Shown here piece after piece: positions 24,310-35,900 of a stretch of 64,000 nucleotides of DNA. The first letter of the stretch is position 1; every line of letters begins with the position of its first letter. Source of the DNA: Hygrocybe punicea (taxonomy: Eukaryota; Basidiomycota; Agaricomycetes; Agaricales; Hygrophoraceae); assembly GCA_963556145.1 (NCBI GenBank), contig OY744470.1, positions 248,001-312,000 of the forward strand, given 5' to 3'. The notes below the pieces were generated by a model that was not told where the DNA came from, did not search any database, and saw only the letters and a list, made by a program, of their open reading frames with translations. The position numbers were made by a program, and so were the translations under genes.

Positions 24310-25516
24310 ATTATCACAGAGCTTCTAAACTGGCTTGATACTTGGCCTCATCTGATAACAAACACAACTGGAACCTGTCTTGTCTCTCCACCACTTTGGG
24401 CAACCTCCATCTTGCCAAGTACATCCTGAGAGACATCCCCTCTCAGTCCTACCCTGGGGTTGTCTCTGACTTCTACAGCCTTTCTACTAACCATCTGCAT
24501 TTACCGAACCGGTGATGAGTGGCTGGGCCCTAGGCCAAGGTGCCCAAGGGTGGCCAGTTTTTAACCACCCTCTCCGAGATGTGTGGCCCATGCTGCACAT
24601 AGAAGTCTACCAATTCCTCAATTCCATTGGAGTCATCTGGTCAACCATAGACCCTCTCCACTTTGCAAAGGAGGGAAAGGGGGATGCTGGTCCGGTCTAC
24701 CTCTGGATTGGTGTTGTACCTAGGTCTCTGTCCCTTGAGGACATCTAGGCTGCAGCCATCAGCTGCAAGAAGTTCCTAGCCAACCCTGACTTCCCTGGCA
24801 TCAAGATCGCCTTCAGGGAGTCTCTCTACATCCAGTCTAGTGGCTTGCAGCTTCTTGAACACAACCTCTCCAAATACCCCATCACCAATATCCAGTACCC
24901 CTTCACTCCCTATCTCAGCATTCAGATCGCTTCCAAAGCCACTCTTCACTTTGAAGGCACCGATGCCCTATTCCTCGGCAAGAGCAGCCAGAGCAAGAGG
25001 ATCTTTCTTCTGACCACCCACCACGTCGCTCTCCCGCAGCCTGCACACTCTAAACAGCTCTATTCTCGTAAGAACCCCAGCCAGTGTCGTGTAGATATTG
25101 TCATCCTCAGCAGCAAAGCATACACCAACACCCTTGAGGGCATGATGGTCGAAATCGGGTGCGAGCTCATCTTTGTCAGGAGGCACCAGAGCGAGCTTGA
25201 TAATTTGGGGGAGGCCATTGAGGGCAGGAAGGCCAGGAGAACTAGAGTGCAAGAGGACTACCAGGCAAGTGCAAGGCAGAAGATGTTGGACGTGAACGAC
25301 TTCCATGGTGACATTACCAATCACTGGAGCATGCTAAGCCAGTGCATGCTCGGCTACGTCTTCCATGCCCCTCCCATTTCCCTCGCTGCCAGCCCCAAAC
25401 AGCTCACAGAGGACTGATCTTGACCTCAACAATGTTGATTGGGACGCATTCAAGGGATATGTTTTCTATCTCAGTGTTATGGATCGCTTCTGCAGCGGGC
25501 TCCGGCAACAATCAAC
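24310..25516 (+). pseudogene. Agaricomycete hypothetical protein with protease-like HHV motif, interrupted
   Basis: Pieces in order: DNKHNWNLSCLSTTLGNLHL (24354), SGWALGQGAQGWPVFNHPL then GVIWSTIDPLHFAKEG (24515-24680), stop TAG at 24746, KKFLANPDFPGIKIAFRESL, PFTPYLSIQIASKATLHFEG, FLLTTHHVALPQPAHSKQLY (25000), DFHGDITNHWSMLSQCMLGY and VDWDAFKGYVFYL (25435). This order matches a common mushroom protein family of unknown role. The LLTxHHV segment resembles the His region of trypsin-like folds, which is inference. The tail is cut by the MITE at 25520. Confidence 0.6.
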
Positions 25517-25519
25517 TTA

Positions 25520-26310
25520 CAGCAGTTTTCATAAACATGTGGAAAAGTTGAAAAAAGATTTGAGGTGTAAAAATTTTGGACTTGGTGAAATGTCTCTTGT
25601 ATCTCATGGAATACTGCATGGATTGAGATGGTTATAGAGGGAAAGTTGTACTATTTCTTAAGGGCTTTCTACTCCTATAATTACATTTGGACAATATTTA
25701 GTGTATGGTCAGTTGTAGATGAAATAACAGGGAAACCAGGATTTTTTGAGACCCAAAATGATATTGTCAAATTATGGCATCAAATGAGCTCCTATGAAGA
25801 AGATTTTAGGGAGAAAATTGTTCATTTTTTCAAGGGCTAGAAGTGCATATACCGTGTTTTTCTTGATTTTTTGTTTTGAGCCAATATTTATAATTCTTGC
25901 AGTATTCTAATCCCAATGCAATCAAAAATAGTACTGATGTAATATTGGCTCAAAACACAAAAATCAAGAAAAACACGGTATATGCACTTCTAGCCCTTGA
26001 AAAAATGAACAATTTTCTCCCTAAAATCTTCTTCATAGGAGCTCATTTGATGCCATAATTTGACAATATCATTTTGGGTCTCAAAAAATCCTGGTTTCCC
26101 TGTTATTTCATCTACAACTGACCATACACTAAATATTGTCCAAATGTAATTATAGGAGTAGAAAGCCCTTAAGAAATAGTACAACTTTCCCTCTATAACC
26201 ATCTCAATCCATGCAGTATTCCATGAGATACAAGAGACATTTCACCAAGTCCAAAATTTTTACACCTCAAATCTTTTTTCAACTTTTCCACATGTTTATG
26301 AAAACTGCTG
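25520..26310. mobile_element. Near-perfect palindromic MITE, TA-flanked (copy 2)
   Basis: Arms 25520-25888 and 25941-26310 are reverse complements with very few differences, around a loop of about 52 bp. The tips are CAGCAGTTTTCATAAAC, and TA flanks both sides (25518-25519, 26311-26312). Each arm carries the same 70-codon open frame (25628-25840 plus, 26202-25990 minus), a by-product of the palindrome. The inverted copy of the host sequence near 29890 lacks the element and shows the empty site. Confidence 0.92.
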
Positions 26311-26312
26311 TA

Positions 26313-26640
26313 ACTAGGAGGGGGGTTTCCAGGGGAGAAGACAGCAGTTTTCATTGTTGCTTATAGCTAAGACAACACTGCTAACAGGGGGGGTCAAGGT
26401 CTAGTGTCATTGCGAGCCGTGGGGGTTACTCAAAACAAGATGAGTCTGCCCCAAGAACCAGACTAAATGTAAGGAAAAGAAAGAAGAAAAAGTCCGAACC
26501 AACAACAAGGACAGTAGATATAGTGAATGGACTTGAGGGGAGGTAAATGGGAATCCAACCATGAAGCTACAACATGTCCAACTACACCATGTTTTCACCA
26601 TGAGGTGTACATGAGGCGTCCTCATGTCGATGTTCTCGCG
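26313..26640 (+). repeat. Left copy of an inverted flanking repeat
   Basis: It matches the reverse complement of 29588-29880: ACAACACTGCTAA...GTCAAGGTCTA...CAAGAACCAGACTAAA... to CACCATGAGG...CATGAGGCG. Including the 25475-25519 segment before the MITE, the two copies share about 460 bp in opposite orientation. In the minus-strand reading a CACTATATATACTG TATA-like motif occurs. An LTR-derived origin is possible but unproven. Confidence 0.7.
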
Positions 26641-27614
26641 ATCCAACTGGAGGCCCAGGTGTCATTGAGGATAGAAGAGGTCCGGATGACTCGGATGATT
26701 TGTCATTGGATCATGTGACAAGCAGAATTGCCAATTCGGGGTCTACACTTGCTGTAACAGGCAAGTGCGCAGTTTGGCAAGTGCGTTGCACGGTCGGGTC
26801 GAAGATGGGTATTGTCCAGTGTGGGGTTGGCGATGAGAGTGTCCTGAGGTAGCGTGGATATAGCGGCAAGGTTGGTATGAAAGAAAATGAAGGAATGTAT
26901 AGAGGAAAAAACCAACTAGGACAATGGGCTAGTCGAGGTCAGACATATGAACAGCATAAGCTGTACCAGATGATGATGTCTGTGTCAATGACGTATCGAG
27001 GGGTGGTGTCTTGTCCTGTGTGTGGAACAATGTGGTCCACCTGATGTCGGTATTTGTCCAAGAAAGGGTATCATTGTAAACGAGTGTGGGAGGTATCAAG
27101 ATGAAAGATGGAAAAGGATAAATGAATGTGGGTCCAGGTTTCGAGTCATGGCATGAGTGACAGGCTGTGGGAACAAGTCGTCGGGCACTGCATTGAAGCA
27201 GTGTCATGTGAACAATATACGATAGGGGTTGGTTCACTGTTTGGGAAGTTGTATGGTCTGTGGTCGAAGTCCAAAAGAGTATGCTCTGGTGATGGTCGGA
27301 TTAGAGAGAACAGTGAAATGTCTTGTGATCAGGGATTGTTCAGGGTTCGCATGCAGGTGAGGAATGTCGTCGGATTATCAGGGAGGATAATGGTAGGCAC
27401 AGGGTATGAATATGGAAACCAAATATCTGGGAATGGCAATTGTCAATTACGTGGTGAGATATTGTTGAGGTGGAAGTCAGAAGTATCAATGGTGGAAGGG
27501 TTTCGGTGCCGATGCCAAAGATAGATCATAACAAGGTAAAAACCGATGAGGAAGGTGATGGCGATGCTGCCAATGATGATTACGGTAATTAGCTGTGTCG
27601 GGAGTACAGCCATT
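26640..27614 (-). pseudogene. Single-pass membrane protein, decayed
   Basis: The ATG at 27614 starts MAVLPTQLITVIIIGSIAIT..., one hydrophobic segment of about 28 residues (LITVIIIGSIAITFLIGFYL), followed by a polar tail (YLWHRHRNPSTIDTSDFHL). The frame continues to about 26640 (ending SNDKSSESSGPLLSSMTPG) but is cut by several stops, among them TGA codons near 27451, 27370 and 27078, and a TAG near 26930. Several fit CGA or CAG to stop transitions. A small type I/III membrane protein of unknown role is the best description. Confidence 0.5.
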
Positions 27615-28089
27615 GTAAATCGGTTTGTCGTGGGATGAAGTCAACAATATGTCAGGGCGAGGGGAAAGACAATAGCAATGATGTCCATCGGCAAGGAGAC
27701 TATTCGGGTACAGCAAGGCAACGTGGGGATGTGTCCATGGTCGGTCTGGATTGTTCTAGAAGAAGGGACAAAAAGAGAACAAGAACAAGAAGAAACAACA
27801 ATGTCCAAAAGAAGACAAAAGGGAAAAGGGAACAAAAAAGGAAGGTGTGGCAAAGTGGAATCGTCATGGTGGGTAACGGAGTTGGGATCAGAGTTGCGGA
27901 GTTGAAAAACGTAACACTCAGTATGTTTCGATCTGTCTTACCACAATGGCAATGTTAAATTTCTTCTTCTGTGGTGTTGACAGACCCATTCTTGATGGTC
28001 AAAATCAGGATCCATAATACACGGCAGCGCTGTTGTTCCGATGTTGACCGGAACCCCATTATTTTCAGCGAAGGAGATGCTTCATCGCT

Positions 28090-29035
28090 TTGTTTCTCCG
28101 CTGTAACAGAGGCGTCCAGAAGCTATATAGTTTGCCCAGCCATGAAAACAATGGCAATCCTACTGTGGTTCTACTTAATGTGTTACAGAGTTTGCAATGT
28201 CACTATGCACCACTCAACAGGAAGCAATCATTATTAATAAGCTCTGAAGAACATGGCAAAAACCTGAACTCATGGGATCACAACTTCAGACAATGCGTAG
28301 TCCTCAAGTTGTATTTCATTGAGTATGAATGCCATATTTCTCTGTACCCCCAATACAAGACACAGCAGTATGTCTACAAAAGGACAGTCAGTGATGACAG
28401 TGCCCCATGAGTTCCAAAGGTTTACAACTACTTCACCCCCGAACACAAGATGACGTACCTTGTCATGGAATACATCGATACTGATCCCAGCCCAGCCAGG
28501 AGTGCCCCCCAAAAAGTAGCTGAGGCTCTTCAGTGGCTTCATTGTCTTCCCATTCCTCCTGATATCATGATGATCAGCCCTGTGGGAGGCAGTTGTGCCC
28601 ACCATAAATTATTCCAACATGTTTAGGCACCTCTGCCTTTCTCAAGTATGGCGGCTCTGGAAAGGTATGTGAACAAGGTGTGTTTATATGCTTTTGTACT
28701 TTCCCAGCACAATCACTGACCACTTTACATATGTGGCTTGAAACTTAGGCTCGTGAATTCATTCCGGAGGTTGGCAGACTAAAGATCAGTTTTGGCTGTG
28801 AGCTGCTTGTCTTCACCCAGTCCGACATGGACAAGAGCAACTTCTTCATCGACACAAATAGGGAGATGTGCCTCATTGACTTTGTGGACATTGGACTACT
28901 GCCAGAGTCCTTCACCAGCTACACAGTACATTTGAGCTGCAAACCTTTCTTCAAGGATGTTGCCAAGTACTTAGATTAGTCGCACTCTTCCAACCTGTAT
29001 TCGATGGCAAGTGCTTGTGCAATTTTGCAAATGGT
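28090..29035 (+). pseudogene. Kinase-like (aminoglycoside-phosphotransferase-type fold) protein, decayed
   Basis: Order seen: VPKVYNYFTPEHKMTYLVME (28420), EALQWLHCLPIPPDIMMISP, GGSCAHHKLFQH, APLPFSSMAALERYVNK (28627), then after an intron with acceptor at 28748 ELLVFTQSDMDKSNFFID (28803) and MCLIDFVDIGLLPESF. QSDMDxSNF and DF-xIG correspond to the catalytic-loop and metal-binding motifs of a common Agaricomycete kinase-like family. Stops are TGA at 28408 (CGA expected before VPKVY), TAG at 28624 and TAG at 28977. Confidence 0.65.
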
Positions 29036-29300
29036 GAGTGACATGAAACTTGGTATGTCTACCTTTTACTTGTCAGGAGATTTTTATAATCAATGGTGAC
29101 AGACTTGGACAAGGACGGTTGGCTTGGGACTCACCATTAGATCTTCATACATGCTCTTGCAATCTCCAAGCAGATATAAATTTGGTACGTTGACCTGTGC
29201 AGTAAACTATTAACTATTAACTAATGATAGATGAATGGGACCCCAACATTTTTGGAAACAGAGCAAGTAGGTGAACATAAAAGGATGGATTATCAGGCAT

Positions 29301-29500
29301 NNNNNNNNNNNNNNNNNNNNNNNNNNNNNNNNNNNNNNNNNNNNNNNNNNNNNNNNNNNNNNNNNNNNNNNNNNNNNNNNNNNNNNNNNNNNNNNNNNNN
29401 NNNNNNNNNNNNNNNNNNNNNNNNNNNNNNNNNNNNNNNNNNNNNNNNNNNNNNNNNNNNNNNNNNNNNNNNNNNNNNNNNNNNNNNNNNNNNNNNNNNN
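29301..29500. other. Assembly gap (200 N)
   Basis: Exactly 200 unknown bases directly before an inverted repeat. The length is probably a placeholder. Frames spanning it are meaningless. Confidence 0.98.
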
Positions 29501-29936
29501 GGAGGTAAATGGGAATCCAACCATGAAGCTACAACATGTCCAACTACACCATGTTTTCACCATGAGGTGTACATGAGGCGTCCTCATGTCCGCCTCATGG
29601 TGAAAACATGGTGTAGTTGGACATGTTGTAGCTTCATGGTTGTATTTCTATTTACCTCCCCTCAAGACCAGTCACTATATATACTGTTCTTGTTGTTGGT
29701 TCGGACTTTTTCTTCTTTTCCTTTCCTTACGTTTAGTCTGGTTCTTGGGGCAGACCCCCTTATCTTGGGTAACCCCCACGGCTTGCAATGACATTAGACC
29801 TTGACCCCCCCTTCTTAGCAGTGTTGTCTTAGCTGTAAGCAACAATGAAAGCTGCTGTTCTCCCCTCTGGAAGCCAATCCCCTGTTAAGTTGATTGTTGC
29901 CGGAGCCCGCTGCAGAAGCGATCCGTAACATATTGA
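29501..29936 (-). repeat. Right copy of the inverted repeat, with its own hairpin
   Basis: Positions 29501-29587 repeat 26538-26625 in direct orientation, then at about 29588 the sequence folds back and continues as the reverse complement of the whole left copy to 29936 (...GCTGCAGAAGCGATCCGTAAC). Positions 29885-29905 preserve the unoccupied target site of the MITE at 25520. Confidence 0.8.
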
Positions 29937-30007
29937 TGGCCCTTCCCAATCCAACACGGAGAAGGTTGATGGTTGGCACGATACCCTGTCAAGCTCAACA
30001 GTCATAA

Positions 30008-30983
30008 TCAAATTTGTAAGGAGAGACAAAGTACACGAACATAAACTTGGGTGGCTATGGAGAACAAAATATTTTGTGTGGGGTGACCATTCAAGACCAA
30101 GACAGAGAGAATGTCCTGAGTGGTGGTGACCAATGCTCCAGATTCAATGATCATTGCAACAGCATCATGCATCCCATCCGAAAGGCAGTGTTCGGATGAT
30201 CGGCAAGAGATGTACCAGATGCAACTGCTGATCAGACCCATCAGTAGAATATTGGTACCAATGTGCACTCCAATGGCAAGATAGACCAAATGCGTTATAG
30301 TTTGGCCTTGGCCGCCATCAGTGGGTAAGGTGTTGGGGTTTTTAAGGGCTGGAGCAAGGGCTGATATACCACACACTAAGGGAAGATTGAGCAATAATAT
30401 GATGACCTCAATTATGATGTGCAACATACATAACAAAATGAGTGACAAAAGGAGAGGGAGTAAAATGATGCTAAAGCATTTATACCAGACAAACCAACAG
30501 CAATATACCTACAAGCAGTGGTGAATGCTGCAGACACCAACAAATATATGGTGTATCTTACCAGTATCAATTGGCCAAGCCAGTCAATAATAAAATTCAG
30601 TAAAGCAGCACCAACAAGCATGTGGTCTTCGTCACCAATCCCGAAGTGTTTCATCATCTGCAAGATAAAACCTTAGACTAATATTGATCAAAGCCAAAAT
30701 GAGGGACCTCACCAAGCCTTGGTAAACATAAGCGAAAATGACTGCATAGTGTGTAGTGCAAAGCACGAAGAGGGCTATCATTGCTGCAACAAGAATCTTG
30801 TTGCACTGTCAAGGTCTAAATAAGATCTGGACTGTGGTGAAAAACACCAAACAATAGCTGCCTGTGAGGTACACATTTAGCTATGACAGGCAGAACAGGA
30901 GCGAGAGCGAGTTCACTAACCCCACAACATAGCCTCCATGGCAAAAGCTATGAAGTATGCTTGGTCAACATTGAATGCCATGA
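30008..30983 (-). pseudogene. Multi-pass membrane protein (mushroom-specific family), decayed
   Basis: The ATG at about 30983 gives MAFNVDQAYFIAFAMEAMLW. Exons follow with YLTGSYCLVFFTTVQILFRP, stop TGA near 30812, then KILVAAMIALFVLCTTHYAV; then DEDHMLVGAALLNFIIDWLG with YTIYLLVSAAFTTACR; then SLILLCMLHIIIEVIILLLN; LVYLAIGVHIGTNILLMGLI; and AVAMIIESGALVTTTQDILS ending at 30008. About seven hydrophobic segments and the IIESG motif match a large Agaricomycete family of seven-helix proteins of unknown function. At least one nonsense codon is present. Confidence 0.6.
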
Positions 30984-31309
30984 TATTATGGGGGGAGTAC
31001 CTCTGGCAAAACTCTCAGGTTTACATTTAATCATAGTTCTTTAAAAGATGTTTGTTCAGCATGGCAACAGTAAAAAGGTACCTGTCATAATATACTGGCT
31101 TTGCTAATTCAGTCGTGGAAGGATCTGGTGTAAAAAAAAACATTGTCGGAGATGATGGCCTTACCCAAACAGGCAACTACATGTCGATTACATGCTCAAC
31201 ATCATCAACATCCACTGATTCCCCAAGTTGTGGCCATCCATAATGAGAAGTGAGAGTCAATTTCAGAGCTCGAACTTTGTGTAGGTTGAGGTTGAGTCGA
31301 AAAATTGAA

Positions 31310-31573
31310 ATGGCAGAGTTGCCAACTCAAGATGAGAGAATTGCAGCAATATCAAGTTTAAACTCTGATTACCCAATCATGGGTGCCAAATCTTCGAAGC
31401 CAACCATGGGTGATACATCCTATATGTTGCATTGCTTTATTGAAGGTGATCATGGCCCTATCAAAGTCATTATCAATCGTAATAATGATGTGGATGACTT
31501 GAAGAATGCAATAGTAAAATGGGCTCAATATGGAAGCCTCGAGAAGGTGGACACCAAAGACCTCATCTTATGA
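31310..31573 (+). pseudogene. Crinkler N-terminal domain fragment
   Basis: The ATG at 31310 reads MAELPTQDERIAA..., then YMLHCFIEGDHGPIKVIINR, DVDDLKNAIVKWAQY and VDTKDLIL, followed by TGA and then KV. CRN N-domains end in L-x-LWKV, so the conserved Trp codon TGG has become TGA (31571-31573). No CRN second half or effector domain was found downstream. It is a relative of the CRN-kinase gene 8 kb to the left. Confidence 0.7.
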
Positions 31574-31659
31574 AAGGTGCAAGCCAATATGCTACTTGAA
31601 TGACAAAATATTCAAGTCTCTTGGTAGTTGCAACAGACCGTACACATTACCCCTCCCCA

Positions 31660-31880
31660 AGACCTCATGCGCCGATTATAAACCTTGGGTAGCGTTGTAG
31701 AGGGTCGACATCCCTCTGAGTCCGTATCCTCGATATATCACGAATCCGGACGAACCTGATGCCTCTATTCAACTCGCATTCGAACCCGATGTAACCCGAC
31801 ACAACCCGACGTGACGTGACGTGACGTGACGTGATGTGACCCGACATGACCGATGTAACCTGACACATGCCGCTTTGTCA
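31660..31880. repeat. Degenerate GTGAC pentamer tract
   Basis: CGTGACGTGACGTGACGTGA (31810-31830) lies in a CCCGAC/GTAACCCGAC-rich surround. It is a short microsatellite with no coding potential. Confidence 0.6.
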
Positions 31881-31929
31881 CAGCCGCTTTCGGACCAAAT
31901 CCGGCAGCCTCAGAAGCCCCGGAGTTCTA

Positions 31930-32870
31930 ATTATAGGCTCGTTTAAGCTCAGTTTTTCATATTCAGACTCCGAAAAAATGTTTTCTGGATCAGATGATGT
32001 GCCCGCACCATTCAGGGTCCGATGCTGACATAAGCTTTCCTTTTTTAGACATCAAAGTCAAAAATTCTTCGGATTTTTGTGCTTTTTATTTCCTGTGGCT
32101 CTGTTTTATTTCCTGGATCACTAGTAATGTCTTCAATTGGTATATCCTGTTGTTTGTTAACATAATCTATCATTTTACAGCCCATCTCCCTGTCAATTTT
32201 CAAAGTATGTGTAAATTTTGCATTTTTTCACCTTTTTGGCTTGTTTAAGCTCAGTTTTCCATATTCAGACTCCGAAAAACAGCGATCTGGATCAGGTGAT
32301 GTGCCCAGACCATTCAGGGTCCAATGCTGACATAATCTTTCCTTTTTCAGACATAAAAGTTGAAAATTCTCCAGATTTTCATGCTTTTTCTTCTATATGG
32401 CTCTATTTTCTTTCCTGGACCACTGGTAATGTCTTCAATTTGTAAATCTTATTGTTTATTAACATAATCTATTATTCTCCAGCCCATCTCCCTGTAAATG
32501 TTCAAAGTCTGTATAAATTTCATGTTTTGTCATCTTTTCTGCTTGTTTAAGCCCAGTTTTCCATATTCAGACTCCGAAAAAAAGCGATCTGGATCAGGTG
32601 ATGTCTCTGCACCATTCAGGGTCCAATGCTGACATAATCTGTCCTTTTGTAGATGTAAAAATCAAATATTCTTCTGATTTTTATGTCTTTTCTTGTATTT
32701 GGCTCTGTTTTGATATTGGTAATGTCTTCTATTTGTATATATTATTGTGTGTTAACATAATTTCTCATTTTATAGCATGTTTCCCCCTCAACTTTCTAGG
32801 TATGTGTGAATTTTGCATTTTTTCACCCTATGAGATTATATGAGCTCATTTGTTGACTTGCAGGTTTACT
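31930..32870 (+). repeat. Three direct repeats of about 302 bp upstream of the Helitron
   Basis: Units start near 31937, 32238 and 32541. Each begins GTTTAAGC(T/C)CAGTTTT(T/C)CATATTCAG, then GACTCCGAAAAA, ATCTGGATCAG and CATTCAGGGTCC, with an AT-rich second half. A shorter fourth trace (CACCATTCAGGATTGC) occurs at about 32904. No gene is seen in the units. Confidence 0.8.
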
Positions 32871-32989
32871 TTGGACATTTACTAGCTCAGGTATGAATTT
32901 CTCACCATTCAGGATTGCATGCTTATATCACCTTGCCTTGTATAGTCCAAAAATGCAGAATTCTGGTATATTTCACTTTTATGTTTGTG

Positions 32990-35900
32990 CAGTTAATGCT
33001 GATCCGGTCAATGACCATGCGCCCGATGGGCAAGAGGCGGAATGCCTGGACGATGCCCATAAGAGCGATGCTCATACGGTCGATGACCATGCGCCCGATG
33101 GGCAAGAGGCAGAATGCCTGGGCGATACCCATGTGAGCAATGCTCAAATAGTCAATAACTATGCACCCAATGGCCCTAAGGCAAGATGCCTGAGTGATGC
33201 TCATATGATCAATGATCACACACTCAATGTGAAAACCACAAAATTGACTATAACAATGTTAAAAATGTTGCAATATCTAGTGATTTTTATTCTCACAATG
33301 TCTTGGGCACAATGTGCTGTTATTAGAATTGGCCTTGCCTCCTGCAAATGTCATACAAAATGTCCATGTCATACCAACTGTGTCTGTCATACAAAATGTC
33401 ATTCTATGCCCTGTTACTTTGAATTTTTACAAAGACAATTTGCCAAAGCATGAAAACCCCACTTATTTACCAAGTTTAGTCTCTGTTCATCAAATTGGTC
33501 TCCAGTCCACCTCTTCTTTCACATCACAAATCCCTGAAAAATTCACAAGTGTCCACAACAGTACTGAATTTGTTCTATCTAGTTGTCAATTAACTCATAC
33601 CTCTTTTCTATTTGAACTATATGCCAGAGTTATCTTAAACATGTTTGATTTGCTTGCTGCGTATCATTGTACAACTAGCATGGCTAACAAATGCATCAAT
33701 ATTAAGTTGAAACTTCAACAGAATCTGTTCAGAAGACATGACTTCAGAGCTTACTTGAAATATGTTACAAAACAACCTCTATTGGCTAATGGGGCAATTG
33801 TACTATTTTTGCTGGTTCTGCATCATTTCCTAGCTTTTCAAGTGTCTGCAGACTATATTTATAATAAAACTTCGAAATTATTTGACATTTTCAAGTCTGA
33901 CAATATATATTTCAGTGCTAACATTCATATTGACTGTATTGGTGGAGGCAAAGCAAATGTATTCTCACTTCATGAACTGATGCCTGCTTCAACCAATGAC
34001 AATGCTAGTATGGATACAGCTAAATGTAAATTCCACTCTTACCTGCCAAAAAATGAAGCCCTCTCACTGGGTTCATCATCTGACAAGTCACTTGTAATGG
34101 TAAATCACCCATTTGAATTGTTGATTCCAAAGTTGACCATTGCAAACTTGAAAGTGATTGCAGCTAGTCATAGCATTCTTGTACACTCAAAAATGAATCA
34201 TGCATCAATTCAAACTGCAATTCAGACTCATGTGTGCTCTAACTGCCCAGAATTTGTATCTGTCTTTGAATGTATTGAATTTGTTGATGAAGAAGCAATT
34301 AGAAGTCACAAGAGATCCTTGAACATCAGAGCAGTCAAGAAGTTTAAAGCACAACATCCTGACAAACATGCAAAACAAAATCTGACTGCTGTGCAAAAAT
34401 TTCATAATGAAAATCCTGACAAGCATGCCAAACAAAATCTAACAGCTGTCCAGAAATTCCAGAATGAAAATCCTGACAAGCATGCCAAACAAAATCTAGC
34501 AGCTGTACAGAAATTCCAGACTGAAAATCCTGACAAGCATGCCAAACAACATCTAGCAGCTGTTCAAAAATTCCAGAGTACAAATCCTGACAAGCAGACA
34601 AAGCAAAATCTAGCAGCTGTGCAGAAATTTCACCTTGAACATCCTGAGAAGCATGCAAGACAAAACCGTGCAGCTGTTACAAAATTCAAAATTGATAATC
34701 ATGAGAAGCATCTGGAACACACACTAAATGCAGTTAGAAGATATAACATGAATCACCCTGAGCAACATGCACAAATTAACCAGATGGCTGTTCAAACATA
34801 TAGAGATAACATTCAATTTCCACCCAATCCACCTTCAGCAAAATTGCAACATATTATTATTTCAGGATTTTGTGGTGATACCTCTCCCAACAAATTTATT
34901 GAATCTGGTTGTGCTGTCTGTGGAAGATTAACACCAGTCCTGCAATTACAGAGTTACACAGAGTTGAATTTAAGTTGTTTGAAACAATCTGGTGTAACTC
35001 ACAAAGAGCGCTTCTCAATTGATGATCCAATCCAATCTTCAGATAACCCTATAATAAATGAAGATCTCCTTGGCATTTGCAAGAAGTGTTATAAGTCTTT
35101 GATGAAAGGCAAACATCCTGCTATGTCTCTGGCAAATGGTTTATGGCTTGGACAAATTCCTGATGAATTGAGTAATTTGTCTTATGCAGAACAACTGCTT
35201 ATTGCTAGAGTGAGACACAACAGATGTATAGTTCGAGTTTCTTCAGGAATGCATAAGATGAGAGCCAATGCTATTACATTTGCCAATCCAATTCCAAAGA
35301 TTTATGACATTTTACCCCCACCTGTTGATGAGTTGGATGAAGTACTTGCATTCATTTATACTGGACCATGTAGGCCTACCAAGTTTGATTTTGAGAGAAC
35401 ACCATTGCCTGTTAGAAGAAACAAAGTTGCAACTGCTTTGAATTGGTTGAAATTGAATCATTGTGACTATTTTGACTTGGAGATTTCAGAAAAAAACTTG
35501 AAGCAATATCCTGAGAATGACATATCAGTTGTGGTGGAGTACAGACAATCATTTGTTAACAAAAACCCAGAAGCTACTGCTGTGAATGACATGGAAGAGA
35601 AAGAAGGTACTGAGACTGGAATGTGTCCATTTGTAGTTCATGGTCTGACAGGTGAAGAGTACTCCACCAAAAGTATCAAAGCCATCAAAGCTATTGCATT
35701 AAAACATCTGATGGATAATAACAAGATTTTAGCAATTGGACATGAGGGTGATCCACAATCCATCTATGATAATCCTCAGTTATTCCCCCAAATGATGCCA
35801 TGGTTGTTTCCTTATGGACTTGGTGGAATTGGAAATTCTCTAATTCGAGGAAAATTTTCAGAAATTAAACATAAGAGACATTTATTGATGTATTATGACA

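Noticed and set aside
25628..26202. Two identical 70-residue proteins on opposite strands
   Set aside because: They are mirror frames of the palindromic MITE arms without similarity to any family I recognise.
29210..29791. Frames crossing the run of N
   Set aside because: Their reading frame across the gap is arbitrary.
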